Below are positions 34,455 to 43,640 of a DNA stretch of 64,000 bases, piece by piece. The DNA is from an uncultured bacterium (GTDB taxonomy: Bacteria; Bacteroidota; Bacteroidia; Bacteroidales; Bacteroidaceae), in NCBI GenBank assembly GCA_905214625.1, contig CAJMMQ010000003.1, positions 68,418 to 132,417 of the forward strand, read 5' to 3'. The notes beneath the pieces were generated by a model. The model had not been told where the DNA came from. It did not search any database and was given only the letters and a program-made list of their open reading frames with translations. Every line of letters begins with the position of its first letter. Position 1 is the first letter of the stretch. The position numbers were made by a program, and so were the translations under genes.

Positions 34455-36125
34455 TCAATAACCGGGGTTCTGTGTAAGGTTGCTGTTGTTGAGCACGTCG
34501 GTTGCCGGTATAGGATAAACATTATAGTGAGAGTCAACGGTTGTTCCGTTAGCGGCTCCGCCCTTCCAGTCCCATACATACTTGCCTGTAGTGAAGCAGT
34601 CGAAGCGAACAAGGTCGCTGCGGCGACGGCCTTCGAGATAGAACTCGCGGCACCACTCGTCGAGGATGTCCATATCAGATGTGATAGTGCTTATCAGCTT
34701 TGCGTTGGCACGCTTGCGCAGCTCGTTGATGTCAGCAACGGCCTTTTCGGTCTGTCCCAGGCGGTAATAAGCCTCTGCACGTGTAAGATAAGCCTCTGCA
34801 TAACGTATCAGCGGAATGTCAATATCAGGATATTCTGTGTCGTGTGTGGGCTGTCCGTCTGTGCGGAAATTGTTCCACTTAACGATAGAAAGTCCGTCAT
34901 TGAAACTTGAGATAACATCCGTCTGCAATTTGCGCACACCACCGCCGCGGCCGCCGTAGAACAAAGCACGGTCGTCACCGGCCTTAGCCACAATCTGAGC
35001 AGTAGATGAACCATCTTGTTGGTCGAGAGCTTTGATTTCGGCCTCAGTTGCTCCAGCAGGAGCAGCCTCTGTAGAAATCGGACAGTCTGAAAGTGTCGGG
35101 AAGAACTTCTTTACCATTGCTGCACGTGCGAAGATACAGCTCCATCCGTTGGTTGTTCCCATGTCAGGCATTCCGGCAATACGTGTTGCGCTTACGAGCA
35201 TGAATGAGCCGCTGTAGCTGCGTGTTTTCTGTCCGTCCTGACGTATAGGCAGGATAATCTCCTTCATGGCCTGCGGGTTCTCGTCGTTGTCGGCCATAAA
35301 CAGCTGTGCATAACCTGAATAGCCGTTCTTCTCTGCCTTTGAAAGCTCATAGGCTCCGCTATTGATAAGCAGATTACAATAGTCAATGGCTTTCTGATAA
35401 TCTTTAATCTCACCCTTTGTGTAAACTTCTGAATTAAGGGCCAGACGTGCATGGAGCATATAAGCGGCACCGCGGTCGGCACGGCCGAAGTTCTGAGAGT
35501 TGCAGTAAGCTCCAACCTCAGCCATCTGTGGCTCAATTTCAGTAAGTTCCTGATCAATCCATGTGTAAAGTTCCTTTCCGCTCTTTTCAACAGGAAGGTC
35601 GCTGATGTTGAAGTCGAGCTTGAAAGGTGACTTGCCGAACAGGTCGAGCATGTACCAATAATGGAGAGCGCGAAGGAAGCGTACCTCGGCACGGTTAAGC
35701 TTGTTGGCCTCGTCGTCGGCAACCTGGCTCAGGTAGCTGTTGAACAGCGTTATGTCGTAAGTAAGACGTGTGTAAACCCACTGAGTACGAATACTGCTTG
35801 AGTTCCACGCGATGTTTGTAAGCTGAGGAATGTCGGTATCGGTCTGCCATGCCCATACACACTCGTCAGAAGGAAGCTCCATGCAGTTGAACGTTGTACG
35901 GTAGAAACCCGATTCACCTTCGTCGTCGCTCAAGTCGCCATTGCCGGCAACGCCTTTCTGACCGGTGAGTCCGAGAGTGGCGTAACATTTAGCCAGCAAG
36001 CCCGTAGGATCGGCAGACGGTGAAGACTGCGGGTCGATTGAGCTTATGTTCAGGTCGTTGGCACAACCTGTCAATCCGGCTGCAAGCACAGCGACTGCTA
36101 TTGTTTTAAAAAATATCTTTTTCAT
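34455..36125 (-). CDS. susD: SusD/RagB-family starch-binding lipoprotein
   Basis: The lid protein of the SusCD importer. It has a lipobox AGLTGC (residues 16-21), followed by the RagB/SusD helical TPR scaffold (NRAEVRFLRALHYWYMLDLFG, RADRGAAYMLHARLALNSEVY, IRYAEAYLTRAEAYYRLGQ) and a typical C-terminus. The 556-residue length matches SusD (about 551). It pairs with the SusC barrel encoded 44 bp upstream to capture and pass in malto-oligosaccharides. Its identity as the starch-specific member rests on the SusE/F and glucanase neighbourhood. Confidence 0.93.
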   Translation of the reverse strand: MKKIFFKTIAVAVLAAGLTGCANDLNISSIDPQSSPSADPTGLLAKCYATLGLTGQKGVAGNGDLSDDEGESGFYRTTFNCMELPSDECVWAWQTDTDIPQLTNIAWNSSSIRTQWVYTRLTYDITLFNSYLSQVADDEANKLNRAEVRFLRALHYWYMLDLFGKSPFKLDFNISDLPVEKSGKELYTWIDQELTEIEPQMAEVGAYCNSQNFGRADRGAAYMLHARLALNSEVYTKGEIKDYQKAIDYCNLLINSGAYELSKAEKNGYSGYAQLFMADNDENPQAMKEIILPIRQDGQKTRSYSGSFMLVSATRIAGMPDMGTTNGWSCIFARAAMVKKFFPTLSDCPISTEAAPAGATEAEIKALDQQDGSSTAQIVAKAGDDRALFYGGRGGGVRKLQTDVISSFNDGLSIVKWNNFRTDGQPTHDTEYPDIDIPLIRYAEAYLTRAEAYYRLGQTEKAVADINELRKRANAKLISTITSDMDILDEWCREFYLEGRRRSDLVRFDCFTTGKYVWDWKGGAANGTTVDSHYNVYPIPATDVLNNSNLTQNPGY

Positions 36126-36169
36126 TGTTATGTCCTTTATTTATTACTTTTAATATAAATGCACAACCA

Positions 36170-39100
36170 TTAGAAATTAAGGTTAAGACCAATCTGAACG
36201 CTGAATGGACGCGGATAAGGATTTCTGTCGATACCGCCTGCAACTTCAGGGTCGAGTCCCTTGTATTTTGTAATGATGAACGGATTCTGCACTGTTGCGA
36301 AAATACGTCCAGAGAAGTAATCCTGTCCTGCATACTTGAGCAGAGCCGGGAACGAATAGCCAAGCGTGATGTTGGTACACTTCAAGAACGATGCGTTACG
36401 AACGAAATAGTCGCTGAGATAATACTCTGTACCGTTTGTTCCGCTGAAGCCGAGGTCAACAGCTGCCTGTGTTGTGTTTGAGAACGCGCTGTTTGAATAG
36501 AGTCCTGATGCGCTTACGGCTGCTCTGTTTGACAGGAAGTCATAATATACATAGTTGCCGAGAGAAGCACGGAATGCGGTGCTCAAATCCCAGTTCTTAT
36601 ATGTGAACTTCATTGTAAGGCCCATGAACACGTCGGCTGCCGGGCTCTTGTAGAAGTAACGGTCGTCGTTGTTGATGATACCGTTGCCGTCGCGGTCAAC
36701 ATATACGCCCTCGAGCGGTTTGCCGTTCTCGTCGTAAACTTGCTGGTAAACCCAGAATGAATTGGCAGGCTGGCCTACTGTGTGGGCCTGAACGTGAGTG
36801 CTGTTACCGCGTGAGATGGTTGAACCAGACTCAACATAATAGTCTTCGTCACCGCCGATAAGCTCTGTAATCTCGTTGTGGTTCCATGCGATGTTATACT
36901 GAACATCCCAAACAAAGTCTTTAGTAACAATTGGCTTGGCTCCTACAGTGAACTCAACACCGTAGTTTTCAAGAGAACCGATGTTCTGGGCCATACGCTG
37001 ACCGAAGTTCATAAGTGTAGGAAGGGTAACCTCCTGGATAAGGTCGGTTGTCTCACGATAGTATGCATCGATGTTTGCGGTGATGCGGTTGTTCAGGAAT
37101 GCAAAGTCAAGACCGGCGTTCCATGTTGTCGTTGTCTCCCATGTCAGGTCGGGGTTGTACTTGTCAGGACGCATGGTATAATAGTATGTGTCACCGAAAG
37201 GATACTGAGCATAAGAGTTGCTTGTTACGTAGAGCGGAGTGTAGAGGAAGTCGTAACCGATATCCTGCTGACCTGTCTGACCCCAGCCGAGACGGAGCTT
37301 AAACTCGTTCCACCACTTGATGTTCTTCATGAATTTCTCATCGTTGATTTTCCATGCAAGTGCTACAGAAGGGAAGTAGCCCCACTTGTGTCCGTCGGCA
37401 AAGCGTGAAGAGCCGTCGGCACGTATTGTGGCTGTAAGCATGTAGCGGTCGAGCAATGTATAGTTGAGACGTCCGAAGTAAGACACAAGAGAGTTGTGTG
37501 TGGCCCACTCTGTCTCATTTCTCAGAGCCGGGTTGTTGGCTTCGCCTGTATACGGGTCTGTACCCTGTCCGATGTTGTATCCGCTGCGATGATAGTGAGA
37601 TTCCTCGGCACCGGCCATAACGTCGATATAGTGAACGCGGAAGGTGTGTGTATACTGTGCATAGGCATTGGCCGTGATGCTGTATTTCCATCCGTATGTG
37701 CGACCGTCCCATCCATAATAGTTGTTGCTGTATCCATAAGGAGAGTTCATATTACTCTCACGATACGCAGTATACTGTCCACCATAGCTTGCGTGCAAAT
37801 GCAGATCTTCAAATCCGTGAATTTTATAGTCAACCTCAAAGTTGGCTGTAAAATCATCAGAATGAGCATAGCGTTCGTTCTGATTAAGATATGCAACCGG
37901 GTTCTGCGGAGCGTTGGGATTCTTGGTGTAAGCCCATGAAGGATCGCTGAAGTTGGCTGAAACAATGTTCTGCCAATATCCGCCCAAGAACTTATAAGGC
38001 TCGCTGTCGTCCATTACAGGACGTGTAGGGTCCATAGAGAGAGCACCGCCGATGGCTGCGCCGCTGTCTACATAGCGGTCTTTCTCGGCCATATACTTGG
38101 CAGTGATGTTGAAGTTGAGGTGATTGTCAAAGAATGACGGAGCAAGATTAACAGAAGCGTTGAAACGGTTCATGAAAGAGTTCTTGATGATACCCTGGTC
38201 GCTCTGATAACCAATAGACACGCGGTAAGGCATGTTCTTGAGTCCGCCTGTCATCGAGAGATTGTGAGATGTGCTCACTGCTGTGCGATATATTTCATCC
38301 TGCCAGTCGGTGTTGGCATTGCCGAGCATGGCAACGCCGCTCTCGCCGATAACCTTGCCTACAAGTGAGCGGTATTCGTCGCCACTGAGCACTTCGTAAC
38401 GTTTCTGTGTCGTAGAAACAGTTACATCGCCGTTGTAAGAGAATTTAGGACCTGAGCCTTTCTTTCCCTTCTTTGTAGTGATGATGATGACACCGTTAGA
38501 CGCGCGCGAACCGTAGATGGCTGTGGCAGAAGCGTCTTTAAGGATATTGAATGTTTCGATATCGTTGGGGTTAATCATAGCCAATACATTACGGTCATAA
38601 TAACCAGGATCTTTTTGGTTATAATTATCAATAGTTAAACCATCTATGACAATAAGAGGGTCGTTGCTTGCGTTAAGAGACGAACCTCCACGTATACGGA
38701 TCTGAGAACTTGAGCCCGGAGAACCGCCGTTGGTGATAACGTCAACACCAGCAACCTTACCTACAAGCATGTCGGCAGCGCTGTTGGTGATACCCTTACT
38801 CATCTCATCAGGCTTCATTGCAGAAACAGAACCGGTGAGGTCGCCCTTCTTAACCGTTCCGTAACCGATAACGACAACGTCTTCAAGCAACTGCGTGTCG
38901 TCCTGAAGAATTATCTTCATGTTCTGTGATGCTGCCTTCTCCACCGTCTTGTATCCGATGTAAGAAACCGACAGCATGCTGCCCGGCTCGGCCTTGATAT
39001 TGAAGTTGCCGTCAATATCAGTAATCACACCGCCGCCTTGTCCTGCTATGCGGACTGTAGCTCCGATGATTGGCTCTCCGGAAGCATCTGTGACTTGCCC

Positions 39101-39196
39101 GGTGATTGTGCTCTGGGCAAATGCTCCCACTGATAGGAACAGACCAAACAAGATGGTCAAAATCCTAATAGAGGTTTTGATTTTTACCTGCTTCAT
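36170..39196 (-). CDS. susC: SusC-family TonB-dependent maltooligosaccharide transporter
   Basis: An outer-membrane barrel that imports malto-oligosaccharides using TonB energy. It has a signal peptide (ends GAFAQ), a carboxypeptidase-like regulatory domain (about 30-110, STITGQVTDASGEPIIGATV), a TonB-box-like VVVIGYGTVKKGDLTGSVS, a plug domain (about 120-235) with RIRGGSSLNASNDPLIVIDG and GSRASNGVIIITTKKG, then a 22-strand barrel ending in an aromatic C-terminus (IGLNLNF). The 1008-residue length matches SusC. It is first in the susCDEF operon, transcribed divergently from lacI. The promoter and LacI-type site are in the 258-bp intergenic region. Confidence 0.95.
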   Translation of the reverse strand: MKQVKIKTSIRILTILFGLFLSVGAFAQSTITGQVTDASGEPIIGATVRIAGQGGGVITDIDGNFNIKAEPGSMLSVSYIGYKTVEKAASQNMKIILQDDTQLLEDVVVIGYGTVKKGDLTGSVSAMKPDEMSKGITNSAADMLVGKVAGVDVITNGGSPGSSSQIRIRGGSSLNASNDPLIVIDGLTIDNYNQKDPGYYDRNVLAMINPNDIETFNILKDASATAIYGSRASNGVIIITTKKGKKGSGPKFSYNGDVTVSTTQKRYEVLSGDEYRSLVGKVIGESGVAMLGNANTDWQDEIYRTAVSTSHNLSMTGGLKNMPYRVSIGYQSDQGIIKNSFMNRFNASVNLAPSFFDNHLNFNITAKYMAEKDRYVDSGAAIGGALSMDPTRPVMDDSEPYKFLGGYWQNIVSANFSDPSWAYTKNPNAPQNPVAYLNQNERYAHSDDFTANFEVDYKIHGFEDLHLHASYGGQYTAYRESNMNSPYGYSNNYYGWDGRTYGWKYSITANAYAQYTHTFRVHYIDVMAGAEESHYHRSGYNIGQGTDPYTGEANNPALRNETEWATHNSLVSYFGRLNYTLLDRYMLTATIRADGSSRFADGHKWGYFPSVALAWKINDEKFMKNIKWWNEFKLRLGWGQTGQQDIGYDFLYTPLYVTSNSYAQYPFGDTYYYTMRPDKYNPDLTWETTTTWNAGLDFAFLNNRITANIDAYYRETTDLIQEVTLPTLMNFGQRMAQNIGSLENYGVEFTVGAKPIVTKDFVWDVQYNIAWNHNEITELIGGDEDYYVESGSTISRGNSTHVQAHTVGQPANSFWVYQQVYDENGKPLEGVYVDRDGNGIINNDDRYFYKSPAADVFMGLTMKFTYKNWDLSTAFRASLGNYVYYDFLSNRAAVSASGLYSNSAFSNTTQAAVDLGFSGTNGTEYYLSDYFVRNASFLKCTNITLGYSFPALLKYAGQDYFSGRIFATVQNPFIITKYKGLDPEVAGGIDRNPYPRPFSVQIGLNLNF

Positions 39197-39296
39197 CTTC
39201 TTGTGTTTTTAAAGTTAACGTTAGTAATCTATAATTTTAAATGTTCAATTCCTTAGTAGTTCAAAAAATAGGGCTTTAAGGTCATTTTTTCAAGTG

Positions 39297-39374
39297 CAAA
39301 AATAAGTTTAGATACAATAGAATTGTCTTTTTTTTATCTAAAAAATACGTTTTCAGTTGCGCAAACGTTTACAC
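39297..39374 (-). promoter_or_regulatory. susC promoter and LacI-type operator
   Basis: The minus-strand -7 box is TATTTTTG (39304-39297), with no TTTG at -33. GCAAACGTTTACAC at 39361-39374 contains the palindrome AAACGTTT and begins exactly 57 bases above the -7 box, as at malQ. It also lies about 55 bases upstream of the lacI -7 box, so one site could serve both directions. Confidence 0.7.
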
Positions 39375-39427
39375 AAATAAAAGAGACGATAATAATAATG
39401 TAAAAACAAAAATAAATACGTTTTACG

Positions 39428-39435
39428 TACTTTTG
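39428..39435 (+). promoter_or_regulatory. -7 box of lacI
   Basis: TACTTTTG matches TAnnTTTG, 19 bases before the ATG at 39455. Confidence 0.55.
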
Positions 39436-39454
39436 CTTTGTAAATAAAAACCCA

Positions 39455-40477
39455 ATGCCAGAAAAGAACACACCCATAACAATGAAAGACATTGCCAGAG
39501 AGTTTAAAGTATCTGTGGCAACGGTTTCGAGAGCACTCAAAGACAGTCCCAGAATAAGTGCGAAAAGACGCGACGAGATAAGAAAATATGCCGAGGAGCA
39601 CAATTTCAGCCCTAACATAATTGCCGAGTCGCTGCGCAACAGACGGGTGATTAAAGTTATCGGAGTGATAATTCCGCAATTCACTCATTTTTATTTCTCT
39701 TCTGTTTTATGCGGCATTGAAGAAGAAGCCGACAAATACGGCTATCGGATAATGGTGGCACAGAGCCTTGAGCAATATGAGCGCGAGGTTGAGGTGTGCC
39801 GCTCGTTCTACGAGAACAAGGTGTGCGGCATACTTGTATCTCAGGCTATAAACACATCAAAATATGACCACTTCACCGATTTGGTAAACAAGAACGTACC
39901 GCTGGTGTTCTTCGACCGCATCTGCACGGGAATGAACACATGCCGCGTGGTGGTAGACGATTATATGGGTGCATTCTCGGCCGTGGAATACCTGATAAAA
40001 ACAGGATGCCGAAACATTGCCTATTATGGGTCGAGCATGAACCTTGAAATATCAAAAAACAGATACAACGGATGGCACGATGCACTGCGCAAGCACGGCA
40101 TTGACCCTGAATGCTGCGTTAAAAGATACTGCGACAACCGCGAAGACGCCGAACGCATAACGCCAGAGGTGCTGGGCATGGAGAACAGGCCCGACGCTTT
40201 CTTCGCAGTGAACGACGACACGGCAATAGGCATAATGTACACAGCCAAGCACATGGGGCTGCGCATTCCGGAAGATATATCGGTGTGCGGATTCACCAAC
40301 GGACAGCGCGCCATTGCCTGCGACCCAATGCTTACCACCGTTGAGCAAAACGGCAAAGAGGTGGGAAGACAGGCCGCATCGATACTGATAGGCAAGGCAG
40401 AAGGCCGTATTCCACTTGACAAGATAGAAAAAAGAGTGGTAAGAACCAGGCTCGTGGTGCGCAGCTCAACAAAATAA
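39455..40477 (+). CDS. LacI-family regulator of starch utilisation
   Basis: A 340-residue LacI/GalR protein. The N-terminal HTH is TMKDIAREFKVSVATVSRAL with the hinge region HNFSPNIIAESLRNRR, followed by the periplasmic-binding-protein-like sensor (KVIGVIIPQFTHFYFSSVL ... DAFFAVNDDTAIGIMYTAK ... EDISVCGFTNGQ). It is placed between susC and the MFS sugar carrier gene. Sites with the LacI-type central CG (AAACGTTT) lie before susC, malQ and the secreted amylase, so I infer it controls all three. The site position at about -65 to -78 suggests activation. The ligand is presumably a malto-oligosaccharide or glucose derivative. Confidence 0.92.
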   Translation: MPEKNTPITMKDIAREFKVSVATVSRALKDSPRISAKRRDEIRKYAEEHNFSPNIIAESLRNRRVIKVIGVIIPQFTHFYFSSVLCGIEEEADKYGYRIMVAQSLEQYEREVEVCRSFYENKVCGILVSQAINTSKYDHFTDLVNKNVPLVFFDRICTGMNTCRVVVDDYMGAFSAVEYLIKTGCRNIAYYGSSMNLEISKNRYNGWHDALRKHGIDPECCVKRYCDNREDAERITPEVLGMENRPDAFFAVNDDTAIGIMYTAKHMGLRIPEDISVCGFTNGQRAIACDPMLTTVEQNGKEVGRQAASILIGKAEGRIPLDKIEKRVVRTRLVVRSSTK

Positions 40478-40494
40478 GCATGAAAAATACCTGC

Positions 40495-40517
40495 GCCGCC
40501 GGCTTTAGCCCGGCGGC
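40495..40517 (+). terminator. GC-rich hairpin between lacI and the MFS gene
   Basis: GCCGCCGG-CTTTAGC-CCGGCGGC is a perfect 8-bp stem, 17 bp after the lacI stop codon. There is no T-run, so it is an attenuator or mRNA-stabilising hairpin at best. Confidence 0.45.
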
Positions 40518-40564
40518 GGCTTCAAGCATACAATAACATAAACAAAAATAAAACGCCTTAAACT

Positions 40565-41890
40565 ATGAGTTCTAACTTAAAGAAGAAACCTGACCTGAGT
40601 TTCGCAAAACTCTGGAATCTCAGCTTCGGCTTTTTCGGCGTACAGATTGCATACGCACTGCAGAGCGCCAACATAAGCCGAATTTTCGCAACACTCGGGG
40701 CCGACCCCCACAGCCTTAGCTACTTCTGGATTCTGCCCCCGCTGATGGGTATCATCGTGCAGCCCATAGTGGGCACGCTTAGCGACAAGACATGGTGCCG
40801 CTTCGGCCGGCGCATACCTTATCTGTTTGTGGGCGCGCTCGTTGCCGTACTCGTAATGTGCCTGCTGCCCAACGCCGGCTCGTTCGGCATGGCTGTAAGC
40901 ACGGCCATGGTGTTCGGTCTTGTGTCGCTGATGTTTCTCGACACGAGCATCAACATGGCCATGCAGCCGTTCAAGATGCTTGTGGGCGACATGGTGAACG
41001 AGAAACAGAAAGCCCTTGCCTACTCCATACAGAGTTTCCTGTGCAACGCCGGCTCGCTTGTAGGATATGTGTTCCCGTTCCTGTTCACGTTCCTCGGCAT
41101 AAGCAACGTGGCCGACAAGGGCGTAGTGCCCGACTCGGTGATTTATTCGTTCTACATCGGAGCAGCCATACTCATCCTGTGCGTTATCTACACATCGGTA
41201 AAGGTGAAAGAGATGCCGCCGAAGGAGTATGCCGAATATCACGGGCTCGACAAACCGCTGAACGAGGAAAAGGTGAATATAATAAAACTGCTGCGCAATG
41301 CGCCGAAGGCTTTCTGGACCGTAGGTCTGGTGCAGTTCTTCTGCTGGGCGGCATTTCTTTATATGTGGAACTACACCAACGGAGCCATAGCCGAAACTTG
41401 CTGGCAGACAACCGACCCTACATCGGCAGGCTTTCAAGAGGCCGGCAACTGGGTTGGCATCCTTTTCGCCGTGCAGGCCATTGGCAGCGTGGTGTGGGCA
41501 ATGGCTCTGCCGCGTTTCTCTAACCGCAAGATGGCTTATGCCCTCAGCCTCGTGCTCGGCGGCATAGGTTTCCTGATGATTCCGTATATCCACGATCAAT
41601 ATGTTCTCTTTATTCCCTACCTGCTGATAGGCTGTGCATGGGCCGCAATGCTTGCCATGCCGTTCACCATTGTCACCAATGCCCTCAACGGCAGCCACAT
41701 GGGTGCCTACCTCGGCCTGTTCAACGGCACAATATGCATCCCGCAGATTATAGCAGCAGCACTTGGCGGCGTTGTTCTCACACTCGTCGGCAGCGCACAG
41801 AGCCACATGATGCTTGTGGCCGGAGCGTTCCTCATAATCGGCGCGGCGTGCGTTGGAATAATAAAGGAGACTATAGGCGAAAGCGAATAG
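40565..41890 (+). CDS. MFS sugar transporter, probable maltose/maltodextrin uptake
   Basis: A 12-helix major facilitator carrier (441 aa) of the SLC45/GPH-like sugar group. The conserved loop after helix 2 reads GTLSDKTWCRFGRRIPYLFV, as in sucrose/maltose:proton symporters. A middle cytoplasmic loop (KVKEMPPKEYAEYHGLDKP) separates two six-helix halves. It is 87 bp after lacI in the same direction and in the starch locus, so it is the likely inner-membrane importer of maltose or glucose produced by SusA, PulA and SusB. Substrate is inferred from context. A large antisense open frame covering it is a shadow. Confidence 0.88.
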   Translation: MSSNLKKKPDLSFAKLWNLSFGFFGVQIAYALQSANISRIFATLGADPHSLSYFWILPPLMGIIVQPIVGTLSDKTWCRFGRRIPYLFVGALVAVLVMCLLPNAGSFGMAVSTAMVFGLVSLMFLDTSINMAMQPFKMLVGDMVNEKQKALAYSIQSFLCNAGSLVGYVFPFLFTFLGISNVADKGVVPDSVIYSFYIGAAILILCVIYTSVKVKEMPPKEYAEYHGLDKPLNEEKVNIIKLLRNAPKAFWTVGLVQFFCWAAFLYMWNYTNGAIAETCWQTTDPTSAGFQEAGNWVGILFAVQAIGSVVWAMALPRFSNRKMAYALSLVLGGIGFLMIPYIHDQYVLFIPYLLIGCAWAAMLAMPFTIVTNALNGSHMGAYLGLFNGTICIPQIIAAALGGVVLTLVGSAQSHMMLVAGAFLIIGAACVGIIKETIGESE

Positions 41891-42307
41891 CAAGGGCATG
41901 CCGCGCCAACGGTGCCTGTTTGAACTGCATAATCAGGCCGCGAATACTGCACATAACATACATATAAATTGTAATCAACATTATTCGCAGGCATAAACAA
42001 AGCGTTTCGCGATTATGCATTTATATTGATAAAATCACATTTTAAAAGTGATTATTCTATAATCTTGCCGGAATCGGCCGACAGTTACACTGCATAAGAA
42101 GTATGTGGCAAGTCGACCTGTTCCGGCAAATTTTATATAATATTCCGAGGTTAAACTAAAGTCTCTCATCAGTACCCGCCGGAATACTCTCCGTCAATGC
42201 CGCACGCAGACATAACAGCCTATATGTTGCTACATCGACAAAGCCGGCGCGGCAGGGCTGTAACAGATAAAAGAATAAAGATGTAGCAGGGCTACGGCAT
42301 ATCAAAC
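41891..42307. other. 417-bp convergent intergenic region
   Basis: It contains an inverted repeat with 9-bp arms, TTGCCGGAA (42065-42073) and TTCCGGCAA (42121-42129), the second followed by ATTTTATATAAT. It may end transcription of the MFS gene or fold as a longer RNA. No gene is seen. Confidence 0.5.
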
Positions 42308-42778
42308 TTAATCATCATACATCTGCTTGCCTTCGCTGTAACCCTCGTCGTAACCTTCCTCATAGCCTTCTTCATAACATTCCTGAAGCTCGCCAGAGTA
42401 GTCTGAAGCGTTTTCGCTGTAGTGAGTTTCATATTTCTCTCCCACTTCACCGTCTTCCATGCCGTCGTTATATCCGGCCTCTATCCCTTCGCGGCGAGCC
42501 GCTTCCTGCGGAGTTTCCTCGGCACGAGGCAGTTGTCTTGTACTTACGGCCGGCCTGGCTGCCGCAGCATTATGACGCAGCTGCCCTGTGTCGCGCATTA
42601 TTATCGACGACGGCTGCTGCTGATGCACACTGTCTCCGCAACGGTCGAGCGTGAAAACTGACACTAAGACCACAACAACGGCTATAATCACAATGGTTTC
42701 GCCGGTCTCTCCGTACCACGGCTTGCGGCGTTTGCCATTGCGCCCACGCATCTCTTCGTCGGCATTATTATTTTTCAT
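42308..42778 (-). CDS. Single-helix membrane protein with C-terminal EGY repeats
   Basis: A 156-residue protein I do not recognise. It has a basic cytoplasmic N-terminus (RGRNGKRRKPWYGETGE), one membrane helix (TIVIIAVVVVLVSVFTL) and a long acidic outer tail. The tail ends in tandem YEEGYEEGYDEGYSEGK units, preceded by EGIEAGYNDGMEDGEVGEKY, so Gly-Tyr or Gly recurs every four residues with Glu/Asp between. This suggests an extended or metal-binding surface. The ATG at 42778 is chosen because the 21 residues upstream are not conserved-looking. It is a single gene between two long non-coding stretches. Confidence 0.7.
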   Translation of the reverse strand: MKNNNADEEMRGRNGKRRKPWYGETGETIVIIAVVVVLVSVFTLDRCGDSVHQQQPSSIIMRDTGQLRHNAAAARPAVSTRQLPRAEETPQEAARREGIEAGYNDGMEDGEVGEKYETHYSENASDYSGELQECYEEGYEEGYDEGYSEGKQMYDD

Positions 42779-43138
42779 AGAACTATATTTAAGGTTTTGT
42801 CGGTGGCAAAAATAGTTATTTTCAGCAATATACACAACCACTTGATATTAAAACATAGTTAATTGCGAAAACTTAACACATAACAGATTATGGCATCATC
42901 GGCTGTAACAGCAATGATTATCATGTATCAGTATATTGTAAAAATCAGTTAAATCAAAAGCTTTTACATTAACACTTTTGTAGCCAATTTTTCATTCCTG
43001 AATTTAAAATTCCGGTCAGGACACGAAAAAGTGGCAATAATTAACAATCATGTATAAATAGCTATATATCAGCACTTTACAATTACAAGACAATAAGCAG
43101 CTGTTGTCTTAAACTTAAATCTATGCCTAAAATCATGC

Positions 43139-43226
43139 AAAAAGTCGTGTTTCAGAGTGTAAAAGGGCACGTTTTACATCGCAACTTAATGCCTTTTACA
43201 GGCCAAAAGACTGCCTTTTATTATGC
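43139..43226 (+). repeat. Four-unit 22-bp periodic element, copy R2
   Basis: Units start at 43139 (AAAAAGTCGTGTTTCAG), 43161 (AAAAGGGCACGTTTTACA), 43183 (AACTTAATGCCTTTTACA) and 43205 (AAAAGACTGCCTTTTATT), exactly 22 bp apart. As in the other copies, the first unit has the TTTCAG variant while later ones have TTTTRCA-type centres. Confidence 0.8.
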
Positions 43227-43562
43227 GAACAACATACTACTCTATGATAATTATACATATTCTCATGTTCCGACAGCCAAAAATCATAAGTATGAAGCAC
43301 ATTTTTCAATTTATTAGAAGCAAAAGAGGCATAGGTAAAATGTTAAATATAGAAATAAGGGAACAGCCAGTTTATAAATAAATATTAACAAAACAAAGGA
43401 TAAACATAATGCATCTTGAACCATAAAAAGCATTATTGCGGAACTCTTCATGACAAATTATGTCACACTGAACACCAATGCCTTTTGCGTCGCCGGAAGA
43501 CAGCCGCGGCACTAAAGGCAAAAAATAACCTTAAAGCATGGGCTTGTCTCAGTTTTTTTTAG

Positions 43563-43570
43563 TAAGTTTG
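43563..43570 (+). promoter_or_regulatory. -7 box of the rbfA operon
   Basis: TAAGTTTG, about 70 bases upstream of the rbfA ATG. A weak TTG stands 16 bases upstream of it. Confidence 0.55.
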
Positions 43571-43640
43571 CACAAAACAAACAGCCGCCGCCAAACCTGA
43601 CGGCAGATAACAGAAAGATAACGTAAAAAGACAAAACAAT

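Larger units (their letters stand above)
42779..43640. other. 862-bp gene-free region upstream of rbfA
   Basis: A+T-rich. It holds a four-unit 22-bp periodic element (43139-43226) and, at its right end, the rbfA -7 box (43563-43570). No convincing gene is seen; a 64-codon frame at 43123 is made by the repeat element itself. Confidence 0.65.

Noticed and set aside
40577..41899. 440-codon open frame antisense to the MFS transporter gene
   Set aside because: It mirrors the sense frame of a clear 12-helix transporter, its composition (Cys, His, Tyr rich) is not protein-like, and it has no promoter.
43123..43317. 64-codon open frame in the gap before rbfA
   Set aside because: It is produced by the 22-bp periodic element itself; a similar false frame occurs over the copy at 53497.
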